Assembly (NCBI GenBank): GCA_963575645.1
Contig: OY754465.1
Coordinates: forward strand, 45,472,401 to 45,536,400
DNA length: 64,000 nt
Origin: Xanthostigma xanthostigma
Lineage: Eukaryota; Arthropoda; Insecta; Raphidioptera; Raphidiidae
Direction of reading: 5' to 3'
The notes under the pieces were generated by a model. That model was not told where the DNA came from and ran no database searches. It saw only the letters and a list, made by a program, of their open reading frames with translations. This document shows positions 23,904-32,885 of this stretch, piece after piece (position 1 is the stretch's first letter; the number at the start of each line of letters is the position of its first letter). The translations under genes were made by a program, and so were the position numbers.

Positions 23904-24499
23904 TTGACGTGATAACGTCTTATAAATTGATGAATCACCAATCTTATAAATTGATAAAACACCGGCTGCATGCACGAAAAAGTGTAACGTTCCCAACGGT
24001 CGTAACGTTCGTAACGTTCCGCCTGACCCTGTGCGTGCTTTTCTCGAAAACGGCCCTAATGATTTGGATGAAATTTACTGAAAAGGGATTTTGGGGGGCA
24101 AAAAATCGTTTTAGCTAGGTCTCATCTCTCGAAAAAATCGTTTTCTTACAAATTTTATCATTATAAAAATCAATTTTTTGACGTATGAAAATACTTAAAT
24201 ATTGTAAGTAGGTTTTGGAATTTTATATAAACAGTGAAACAATTGTTTTATAAATAGTATGACAGTTAATCTTTGAGACTTAAATAAATACGAAAGACAG
24301 TAAGTTAATAAAAAAAATTATTTTTATAGGTGGTGAGTAATTTAATAAATAAAAATTAACCTAAATTAGAAGCGAAAGATGCAATATCATAGATTCGAAT
24401 TATTATAATTATTATATAAATTTAGGTTATGTATTACGGAATACGTTATCACGTAAAGCTATCGTCCGTAAACCGACTTTACAGACAACCAATTTTTTT
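23904..24499 (+). repeat. Dispersed repeat family E, copy 1
   Basis: Collinear with 51551-52129 at high identity. It starts TTGACGTGATAACGTCTTAT and ends ATCGTCCGTAAACCGACTTT then ACAGACAACCAATTTTTTT. An ACGTTATCACGT near the right end is the inverse of the start. This copy holds several extra TCGTAACGTTC units compared with copy 2. Class unknown; no coding content. Confidence 0.65.
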
Positions 24500-25100
24500 G
24501 AAGTAAAACTTCTTTAGGCACGCTTGACTTGGGGAGTAAGCTGGTAAATGCCTGACCAAAGCGTTTACGGAAGTGCATCATCGGACGAGGCGAACGGTGC
24601 GTAATCGTTCGAGGTGAATGGTAGTTGAGAGGGAGATATAAGTTAGTGAAGATAGTAAGAGAGAGAGTTACGTTTCGTATAATGGAAGTTGAGAGGGAGA
24701 TATAAGTTAGTGAGTGCGACAAAGACGGAACATTAATCAAAATTCTTTTTTTTGACAACTATTTGACGTTTAAAATGAAAACAATTGTTTTTGTATCAAA
24801 AATACATTTCATCGAATTTTGCTGCATTTTGTAACGGGAAATAATGTAGATTAGTTAATAAATCCTTTTAAATGTATTATAAATTATGCTAACAAATATA
24901 TATACATATTTTGCCTATTAATTAATCAAAAATTATATTTTAAACATTTCGTCTTTGTAGATATGTGCTACAGAGTGAGGCTATAATATTGTGTCGTTAA
25001 ATCAGGATGTCTAATCAAAATATGGTGATAGATTATCGAATATTATTGTATCATTATTATATATTTTATACGTCAGGAAGAAGTTTTACTTCAGTCGTGT
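24498..25100. repeat. Possible element bounded by GAAGTAAAACTTC boxes
   Basis: It starts TTGAAGTAAAACTTCTTTAG and ends GAAGAAGTTTTACTTCAG, which are inverted. Inside, GTTGAGAGGGAGATATAAGT is duplicated at about 24615 and 24690. The same GAAGTAAAACTTCTTTA box occurs alone at about 61793. Low certainty. Confidence 0.35.
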
Positions 25101-26011
25101 GGTCTAAAGCACACTCGCTTTTTTTTATTTTGACATTTGCATTCGCCATCGCAAAATTCATGCGAATATATAGCGAATATTAATATCAGAAAAAATTATA
25201 TAAGTATATTTTTTTGGAAATGTGAAAATAATATTATATAAGACAAAAAATTAGTTTCTTAAATTTTTTCTTAGAAAAGTTTATTTCTTATACTCCTTTC
25301 TAAAAAAATTACTTTTTCTTCGCTAAAGTAGCCTTGCAATTTATGTCTTTTATCAGCCTTTACTTTAACATTAGGTAATAAAGCTTTATATTAAAAATCA
25401 ACTTAGTACCCATAACTACTACAAATGTGTGCGTGTGACTTATCCGGCCAATCAGCTTACAAATTTTAACTTAGCACAAATGACGCTAGATTTGAAAACT
25501 GAATATTCGTATTAATTGTGTTCGTGAATATCGGCGACATATTATATTCGCAACATTCGTTACTTCACTAATATAGACCCATGAAATAAACGTGATATTG
25601 ATAAAATGTAAAAACTACACCGTTGTTACAATCGTTGTGTTATTGTCGATACGCAATGCGACACTACAAAGATAAATAAGGCATTATTTAATCCAAACCG
25701 CTTGCCTGATTTTGATTTGACATGAATGTTGAATCGTTTCATATGTGAAACAACACAAACGTAAGCACAATTTCTTCTCTACGTAAACATTTTGCTAAAC
25801 ATGTTCGCATCAGGAGATAATTAAAAGACTTCTTGGAAACAACATCTCCATCTATCTGCACAATATACGCAACAAAAAAAAAAAAAAACGATCGAAAAAA
25901 TCCCAGAACTTTAAAAAGGAATTTCGACACTTCCGAAGATCCCCCAGACTTTCGAAGAACTCTCAGAAAAATGGTCACAATTTTATGGAATAATTGCCAC
26001 TCTTTGTAAAG
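25101..26011. other. Unassigned stretch
   Basis: No supported feature; a 15-A run lies near 25880. Confidence 0.35.
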
Positions 26012-26237
26012 TTAAGGCCGCTGCACACGAGGTGAAAATCACGTCACTGCGGGTTCGCGTGCGTGGTCATAATATTTCAAAATTAAAACCGGGGCTATTT
26101 TTCGTGCTTGTTGCTCTGCTTATTTTGAGCAAGAACCAATCACGAAACAGTATCTTGGCACGTGACCGACATGGGCAAATGTTTACAAACTAACATGGCG
26201 TCATAGTGCGTGTTCTGTTTAGAGACAATAAGACTTA

Positions 26238-26760
26238 ACTCACACGGACAACTTCTGACCACTTTCCGACCACAAAAAAGTGGTTCTCTTGTAGTTGAAC
26301 TCGACCACTTTCCAACAACTGTTTTGTGGTCACGCAGTGATTGGTACAATCACAAATGAACCACACACAACAGACAGTAAAGCGATGGATTTATTAATAG
26401 AATTTATTGGGTTCATCCAATTTTTGAAGATACAACGAGAGTCAATTTCAACAACTTTATCATCGTTTAAGACTGTACGATGACAAATTTTGTAATTATT
26501 TTCGAATGAGCAAAAGTACTTTCGATTATTTGTACGTCTGTTCAGTCTGTGGTCGGTTAGTGGTCGACGAGTTGCACGTGAGGGTGGTGTTGACCAACAT
26601 CGGCCGGTTTGTTTGTGGGCGATATCACCAACACACGACGACTGTTGTTGATACCGACCACAATTTGTTGTCCGTGTGAGCGCTATCACGACATTACATT
26701 CTAATGCCATATTCTCAACCATCGACCACTTTTTTGTGGTCGGAAAGTTGTCCGTGTGAG
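26238..26760. mobile_element. PIF/Harbinger MITE nested in MITE-B
   Basis: The ends (A)CTCACACGGACAACTT and AAGTTGTCCGTGTGAG are inverted repeats. A TTA lies at both edges (26235-26237 and 26761-26763), offset by one base on the left; TTA is the usual 3-bp Harbinger target. Inner subterminal repeats GACCACTTTCCGACCAC and CCACTTTTTTGTGGTCGG are also inverted. It carries a decayed piece of Harbinger transposase and shares a block (GACGACTGTTGTTGA...CCGACCACAATTTGTTGTCC, in part) with 62963-63224. Confidence 0.75.
26403..26531 (+). pseudogene. PIF/Harbinger transposase N-terminal fragment
   Basis: Plus-strand frames give YWVHPIFEDTTRVNF and, after a frame change, QFQQLYHRLRLYDDKFCNYF then RMSKSTFDYL. 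These are hallmark N-terminal sequences of Harbinger/HARBI1-type transposases (WVHP, then LR-YDD-F-NYFRMS-STFDYL), upstream of the DDE nuclease domain. The nuclease domain is absent and the two pieces are out of frame, so this is a relic kept inside a MITE. Confidence 0.8.
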
Positions 26761-26845
26761 TTAGGCCTAAACGTTTACTTTTGTTAACATTCGAACTGTC
26801 ACTACTGACGCACCAAGTCTATCTATAATTTTAAGTCGCCAGTAG

Positions 26846-27289
26846 TGAAGTATCACTCATCTCTATCACTAACATCAACATAGTTTTGAGATAGAATAAG
26901 GTCCTAAAAATCTAAACCGTTGGCTGTTCTGTGTTAAAAGTTTGTCGATCTCTGGTCTATGCAATAATAATAATAGCTAAAAACTTACAAAAAAGTGGGG
27001 AACATATAAAGAAGTGTGGAAGATGTCAATTCGAATGCATAAAATATTCCTCTATCGAATAGAATGAATAATGTATTAAAAATTTAAAAAGTGTAGCCTT
27101 AAATACCTATCAATCTATAGGGGTTTGATGGTATATCCCAGCACCAGACACGAGTAGTCTTTGGATGACCGGTTGTTGTATTCGGGTCGGTGCTGCCAAC
27201 AACGGCTATAAATTTGTGAATTATGATGCTCTAACAGTCACTTAGCCACAATTGTGGTTTTTGGGCACTCGTATCTTGGAAACTCTTCT
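26846..27289. other. Unassigned stretch
   Basis: Nothing recognised. Confidence 0.35.
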
Positions 27290-27297
27290 ACCTAGAC

Positions 27298-27848
27298 CAG
27301 TGAGTCCCAAAGTGGTCTATATTGACCCCCAGGGGTCGACGACAACTTGCAAGAGGTCCATGTCAGCGGGAAAAAAAATTGGGGGTCCATGAAATGAAAA
27401 TGGGGGCCAACGATAGTGATTCTCCTAACAAAAAAAGAAACAAACTGGACATCCTTGACCGAAAAGATTTAAGATTAAATCTAACTAAATTGATGTCAAA
27501 TGTTGAAAATTTATTATTAAAACATCAGGTTCATCCCTCACACTAAAAGCATTTATTTTTTGCTTAGTTATTTTATGTAACAGAAAGTAAATTTTAATTT
27601 GATTTGTTTAATTTGATTCGTTTAATTTGAATCTAATTAATAAATGTATAAAACTAAACATTTCACACTACATTTCACTACCGTTATAAATTTAAATCGT
27701 TTAAAGTGAGTAGCACTATGCCGGTTGTCAAAAATACATTTGAAATTAATGAATTTGCACAAAATCAATATCAGATAAGCAGGGGGTCTAACCAAAACCG
27801 AAAAACATGGCAAGTGGTCTATGAGACAAACAAGTTTGGGAATCTCTG
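27298..27848 (+). mobile_element. hAT element with perfect 8-bp target duplication
   Basis: The ends CAGTGAGTCCCAAAGT and CTTGGGAATCTCTG-type are imperfect inverted repeats. Both sides carry the identical 8-mer ACCTAGAC (27290-27297 and 27849-27856), the hAT hallmark. The element is an internal-deletion derivative of 551 bp that retains the last codons of its transposase at 27394-27546. Confidence 0.85.
27394..27546 (+). pseudogene. hAT (ZBED5-like) transposase C-terminal fragment
   Basis: The frame ends NKLDILDRKDLRLNLTKL...KHQVHPSH then a stop. That is the extreme C-terminus typical of the ZBED5/Buster-like group of hAT transposases (R-RLDVE-DLRL-LSK...KQ-HPSH), following the dimerisation region. 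Roughly 35 codons are recognisable. Everything upstream, including the BED zinc finger and catalytic core, is deleted. The stop lies about 300 bp before the right terminus. Confidence 0.75.
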
Positions 27849-27856
27849 ACCTAGAC

Positions 27857-28474
27857 GTATGAAATTCCGAATATTGCATCTTTATGGTAATTTTAATCCG
27901 CCTGAAAAAATCAGATCTCTGACATAACTGATTAGTGAAAATATAATAGCGAGAACTTGGCCTGTGCACCGGCCAAGTTCGTTATGATAATCGTTTTAGT
28001 TTTGAAGCAAGTAAGCGCTTATAATGTATACGATGCTAGAATGTCACATTCGTGGCGCTGTTGAGCTGTACGTCTAGTTGAAGTTCTAATTACTTTGTCT
28101 GCAAAGATCTTCGGCTCCGGAGTGCGAAACAAAAAAAAAACAATTTCTTGTTCTGTCGTTCTGCTATAATAGGCACTATGTCGTACCAGGCGGATTGCAA
28201 AACCAGACTTGTTATATTTAAGATAAATATCGCAATAGCCTGTATACAGGCTGTTCAGAGCATTTCGGCTTGATTCTAGAATATGAGAGATTAAAGATTA
28301 TCGACACGAACGTCGAACAAACAATTTATATTTTATGCATAGTTTGAAACTAGACTCGAAGATATGCATTTTATATAGAATTTTAGAGATATATTAAAAA
28401 TAAAATCATACCTTTTTTAAATAAACCTTACAATAATAATCTAAATTTTGTCATATAGGATTTGGGAACATTAT
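27857..28474. other. Unassigned stretch
   Basis: No supported feature between the hAT element and the nested complex. Confidence 0.35.
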
Positions 28475-28639
28475 TAGGTATGTTCCCAGCAGTCAGTAAA
28501 CCGACACGAAACCGTCAACAGCATGCGCAGTAGCTAAAACGGAACTGTATCGGTTTTTAGAACATGTTTTACTACCTGCGCATGACGGTGAGGGTTTTGT
28601 TTGCTGGCTGCTTGGAACTAGTGATGTGCTGGATATCCG

Positions 28640-28735
28640 TATCCGTATCCGCGGATATCCGAGGGAGAAGAAAGATCCGTATCAGTATCCGCGGATATCT
28701 GAGGGAGAAGAAAGATCCGTATCCGTATCCGTTAG
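28640..28735. repeat. hAT left subterminal (A)TCCGTATCCG repeats
   Basis: Units of GGATATCCGTATCCGTATCC type, with two copies of CCGAGGGAGAAGAAAGATCC. Similar arrays occupy the right end. Subterminal repeats of this kind are the usual transposase-binding zones of hAT elements; that role here is inferred. Confidence 0.65.
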
Positions 28736-28986
28736 TTTTATGGCGGATCTTTTACCTTATTAATTTTCAATTCATAGATGAAATTTTATATATATATATA
28801 GGTGATGTAATAATGAAAAACTGTTAAATCCATTCAGATTATTTTTAGTGTATTTGCCATAAGGCACTTACACTATTGGCGTCGGTCGGATGGCGGGACC
28901 TAGGGGTCGGACCAAAATTTCTCGACGTTTCATAGCCTCCTAAACACTTTGGAACCATTTTTGGAAAAGTATGTTTATATAATATG

Positions 28987-28988
<2 letters not shown>

Positions 28989-29017
<29 letters not shown>
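28989..29017. repeat. TA microsatellite, left of the LTR insertion
   Basis: An uninterrupted TA run that continues on the far side of the retrotransposon at 38890. It is the insertion site. Confidence 0.8.
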
Positions 29018-29022
<5 letters not shown>

Positions 29023-31444
29023 CGGGTTAGTGCCAGTCGTAAGAACGAGGTCCGGACGACCCCTAAGCGTAGCGACCACTTCCGTGAACTTACAATGTAA
29101 AATGGCAGTAAAAAGTCAACAACAAAATTTTGAGTGTGTGTGGACCCCTTTAACCGATCGAGTTTGGCTAAGGTTATAAAACATGTTGCGTCCGGTTAGG
29201 TTGAATGTCGACTAGTAAGGATTTTTTGAATAGCGAGATGGAGATTCGTCTGCCGGCAAGCGCTGTGAAAGTATCGTATGGTATTGCGTTGTGTATTGTT
29301 TGAGTTTCGGGCGTTGGTTTTCGAAGTTACCGAGTACGGTGGCTATAAAGTTAGAGCCATCCGGTTATTTTTCTGTTGGAAAAGCTGTTAGTGAATTGCG
29401 CATTATTATTGTGTCTGGAGCTGCATTTGATTAGCACGTGGCGTTCGTTCAGCATAACACACGCTGTGATTCTACGACCATTGACAAGAACCACGTACCG
29501 AGGCTTGGAGCATTGCTGGGTCGATCACTTCAGCGAGCTGAATCCTGTCCAGCTGTTTCAAAAAGGGGCTACGAGTCCTGGAATACCTTCACTGCATCCC
29601 ACAGGTAATGTGAGAACGCTAAATGCTATATTACGTAACTGTTCAATGTCAAATCATAATTTGCGTTTGAATTTTACAAATTCTTTACCAAACGTACGTC
29701 GCATCTTAAATTCAACTTTTAATAAAATGCACGTTTCTTGTCGACGTACGTCGTAATTGTGAAATAAGTCTGCGCGCGCCAGCACCAGTCATTACGTTGT
29801 TTTTTTGGATGCCATCTAACTTTATGCGAATTGTTCATCAAATAATTCTCACGGTCTGAAATCATTATTTTGTTATTTTGTTTCTGAATTTGTGCTTAGA
29901 CTGCGTTGGATCATAGTTTCTATCATACAGATACTGCGTTTGATGTTAAAGCTTAAGATTGCGTTATGTCAATTCATCAGTGGCGTGCTTAACTTAACTG
30001 AATTTCATATTAACAGTGTTTCTCGGCCCTTCCGGCAGAACTATTTTTAATGATTATGATAGTATGAACTAATAGCTCTGTTCAAATAAAATTCAATTCA
30101 CATTGAGCTTGTCTGTTGCTAACATAGGGCTAAATGAAGTTAGCCGCGTGTTAAAAATTATTGTGCCACTTGTGGTTAATATTGTTGACCTTTTGTAACG
30201 TCCGAATCTTCGTTTACTTGATTGTCGAGAATATAAAAAAAAAAAAAAACGAAAACAAAAGATTTATATTGAAATTATTTCGGCAATATATTTGTCTTAT
30301 TTTAATGTGTTGTAAAATGTATATTATCGAGTACCATGGTATTTTGTATTGTTTATATGCGCTTTTAGCCTACGAATGAGATTCGCCCGATCGTCGCTAG
30401 TAGTGTTGCGGTACGTATACGTTGCCGGTTTTGTGTGTAATTTTGACGGATCACTTGTTAGACTTTGAACCTCATTCGTGGGCGATTTGAATTATTGATT
30501 TTTAGTGGATAGTTTATTATTATTATTGCGTTGCTAAATTTAATTTAACGAGGGATGGTCAGTCCGGAAGTGTCACGTGTCGTCTTAAAAGATAAAAAGT
30601 AATTATTAATTGCAGTGGCGTACCTTCTCATATTTCTCTCCGTCACACCAGTGACAGACAAAGAAGTAGCTTTGAAGTACGGCCTTCTGAAACCGATACT
30701 AAATTTAGTGCATTTTCAAATTCTTTGGCAAGTGAGGCCTGTGTATATTTTCCGATATCATTTTGTGATAACCAAGAAAGTATTTTGCTTCACTCGCCGT
30801 TTAATCACATTTCTAAATAACATTCTAATCATTGTTGTATCAATTCATTTTTTTGAAAAGTAACATCAACGTTTTCATCTTATGCTAGTATTCCTTGTCT
30901 GTCTGTAACTTATTACTTTCGTGAATAACTGAAGGTTTTGGGGTGTACGACCACCGACGCGGCCTTAAGTTGGCCACCGTTCAAAGCGTGACAATTCCGT
31001 CTTGAGTGTCAGCTCCATTGTTATTGTGTGCCACCTGGTATTTCAAGTGGAAACTACTGATCACCGCTTCTCGGTACGAAATTAAACATTTATATCGTCG
31101 CTACAATAATCAGTAGCGTACTGATTTGGGCATTTTGCCAAAAGTTTATATGCTAATCACCCTTGTTAACATTATTAATTATTTTATTAAATTTTTGATT
31201 ATTACGTTAGAGTTGTTATTTTTGCTGGCAGGACCCTTAAGATTTATTTACAGGAGTGATCGACCCTGCATTGACTCAAGCTAAGGTTCAAAATAGATCT
31301 GGCGCCCATTTTGAACATCTTTCACTTTCCCTACCGCTTAGTAGTTGGGTGACCTTGGTTTCGATAACATCTCTAAAGGTAAGTGCCTGCCACGTCAGTT
31401 TCCGACCCACGCCCCGCGCCGATGGAAAGAGCTAGCCATTATAA
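29018..31444 (+). repeat. 5' long terminal repeat
   Basis: 2,427 bp, matching 36366-38889. Shared limits are TATAACGGGTTAGTGCCAGT at the start and GAGCTAGCCATTATAA at the end; the ends are TATAA/TTATA rather than TG/CA. It differs from the 3' LTR by one substitution found on reading (GGTAATGTG against GGTAGTGTG near 29605), a poly-A run of 15 instead of 16, and loss of one 96-bp unit. It carries a TATA box (29344), AATAAA signals (for example 30085) and a consensus splice donor AAAGGTAAGTG near its 3' end (31376). The longest internal open frame (29376-29756) lacks an ATG start. Confidence 0.93.
29344..29350 (+). promoter_or_regulatory. Candidate TATA box of the LTR promoter
   Basis: GGCTATAAAGTTAGAGCC sits 326 bp into the 5' LTR and is repeated at 36692-36698 in the 3' LTR. 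Position and sequence fit a polymerase II promoter start for the U3/R boundary; no transcript evidence. Confidence 0.4.
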
Positions 31445-31446
31445 AT

Positions 31447-31467
31447 TGGCGCCTGTCAACGTGGGGC
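31447..31467 (+). other. tRNA-Lys-type primer binding site with a 3-nt insertion
   Basis: Two to three bases after the LTR end lies TGGCGCC, then TGT, then CAACGTGGGGC. The 3' end of insect tRNA-Lys(CUU) would pair with TGGCGCC directly followed by CAACGTGGGGC. So all 18 expected bases are present, interrupted by the trinucleotide TGT. The expected tRNA sequence is from memory. Confidence 0.7.
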
Positions 31468-31536
31468 CTTTCGTGCTGACAACAGTCTAGTAGTTTTGTT
31501 TTTCAGTTTTTTTGGTGTAAAAATTTTTTTGCGAAA

Positions 31537-32859
31537 ATGGCAGCTATAGGACTCAAGCGAGACGAGTTATTATATGAATTACGGTTGAGACATGTTCATG
31601 GTGTTGAGCACATGAATTTGACTCTGTTACAGAATGCATTGTCCTCCCTCCTGTCGGAAAATGTTGATTTAGATTTTCCGGACGTTGAGTTGAATTTCGA
31701 AAATGAACTGAGTATTTGTCAAAATAAATTTACCGAATTACGAGAGCTAGTAAATGATTTTTCGGACCATTCTTTAAGTATGGCTTATTCCGTTCTTGAC
31801 CATCGAATCCTGCACGTGCTGAGTCGTGCCCGTCGACTCAAGAACCGTGCTCCGGCGGAGTCAGCATTTCAAGTTGATGAGTTATTAGAGCATATTTTCA
31901 GTCTTGATGAGGAACTAAATGTTCGTTGTTTGAATTTTAGTCCTGTTTCTAGGGTCGACCTGTCCTCTCCGGTTACGTCATCTCCCCGGAATAATAATGC
32001 CGAGGCTTCTAACGCTTCTAATGATTCTGATAATTGTTTGAATACTAACTGTTCTTCTGTGCCGAATTCAGCTTTTGTACATAAGTGGGGTGTGACCTTC
32101 GACGGTACCCTATCCGTAAGTGAATTTTTGGAGAGAATTGAGGAACTTCGTATTGCTCGTCAAGCGAAGAAATCAGCTTTGTTTAATGCGGCTGTGGAAT
32201 TGTTTACTGGAACGGCTCTGTGTTGGTTCCGCGCGTCTAGAAATACCTTTACGTCATGGGACGACTTGGCGGCTCAGCTAAAAGCTGAATTTCAGCCTTT
32301 TGGATATGAAGAAGATTTGTGGCAAGAAATAATACATCGCCTACAAGGACCGGATGAACGAACCAACCAATATGTAGCCTGCATGCAAAATCTTTTTTCG
32401 AGATTGTCCGAGCCCGTGCCGGAGTCTAAACAGCTGAAGATCATGCTACGAAATTTATCGCCGTACCTTTTGGAACATATCGGTCTCACGAAAATTAATT
32501 CTATAAAGGAACTCAAACAAAGCTGTAAGACTCTTGAAGAGAATAGACATTTAGCTATACGAAATGCGAAACCCCGTTCTGATTCCGTCCCGCTGGTTGA
32601 AGCCAATTATGCGTATCGTCCGGCTGACGTCGCTGTGAAGAAGATTTCACGTCCTGCTGTTCAGAGTGCCGTCGCTTCTGCAGTATTTTTGTGTTGGAAT
32701 TGTCAGCAGCCCGGACACTTGTACCGTCAATGTACTAGTGATAGAATGCGATTTTGTTTTGGTTGCGGTAGTCGTGAGCACTTGCGGCCCTCGTGTCCCC
32801 GCACTCAGCGTGATTCTACGGTCTCTCAGTCGGAAAACGCCACGGGCGCAAGGTTATAA
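31537..32859 (+). CDS. gag: Gag polyprotein of the Ty3/gypsy element
   Basis: 440 codons from an ATG in AAAATGGCA context, ending in TAA. It forms the virus-like particle that packages the element's RNA. Residues about 190-340 hold the gypsy-type capsid region (the segment with ALCWFRASRNTFTSWDDLAA and the later RLQGPDERTNQYVACMQNLF). Two nucleocapsid zinc knuckles follow: C386-x2-C389-x4-H394-x4-C399 and C407-x2-C410-x4-H415-x4-C420. The frame is intact. Pol lies in the -1 frame: its frame is open from 32814, so gag and pol overlap by about 45 nt before pol's first ATG at 32886. Expression of pol by -1 frameshifting or by re-initiation are both possible; no classic slippery heptamer is evident (GGAAAAC near 32832 is the nearest). 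Confidence 0.92.
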   Translation: MAAIGLKRDELLYELRLRHVHGVEHMNLTLLQNALSSLLSENVDLDFPDVELNFENELSICQNKFTELRELVNDFSDHSLSMAYSVLDHRILHVLSRARRLKNRAPAESAFQVDELLEHIFSLDEELNVRCLNFSPVSRVDLSSPVTSSPRNNNAEASNASNDSDNCLNTNCSSVPNSAFVHKWGVTFDGTLSVSEFLERIEELRIARQAKKSALFNAAVELFTGTALCWFRASRNTFTSWDDLAAQLKAEFQPFGYEEDLWQEIIHRLQGPDERTNQYVACMQNLFSRLSEPVPESKQLKIMLRNLSPYLLEHIGLTKINSIKELKQSCKTLEENRHLAIRNAKPRSDSVPLVEANYAYRPADVAVKKISRPAVQSAVASAVFLCWNCQQPGHLYRQCTSDRMRFCFGCGSREHLRPSCPRTQRDSTVSQSENATGARL

Positions 32860-32885
32860 GGAGTCGATCCTTTCGCAGCCGTGTT

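Larger units (their letters stand above)
26012..26845. mobile_element. MITE-B copy 1, split by a Harbinger MITE
   Basis: It starts TTAAGGCCGCTGCACACGAG and shares GAGCAAGAACCAATCA, ACAGTATCTTG, GCGTCATAGTG and AGAGACAATAA with the copies at 45798 and 56357. Its continuation (TTTACTTTTGTTAACATTCG then AACTGTCACTACTGACGCAC) resumes only after 26760, because a Harbinger MITE has inserted at 26238. The right TIR appears lost. Confidence 0.65.

Noticed and set aside
24459-24758. 99-codon minus-strand open frame
   Set aside because: It spans the end of family E and a duplicated GAGAGGGAGATATAAG segment; serine/leucine-rich repeats with no domain.
29376-29756. 126-codon open frame in each LTR, plus shorter ones at 30161 and 30615
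   Set aside because: The 126-codon frame has no ATG start and no known domain, and it is duplicated simply because it lies in the LTR. Treated as LTR sequence.
32832-32838. Classic -1 frameshift heptamer between gag and pol
   Set aside because: GGAAAAC does not satisfy the X-XXY-YYZ rule, so frameshifting remains possible but unproven.
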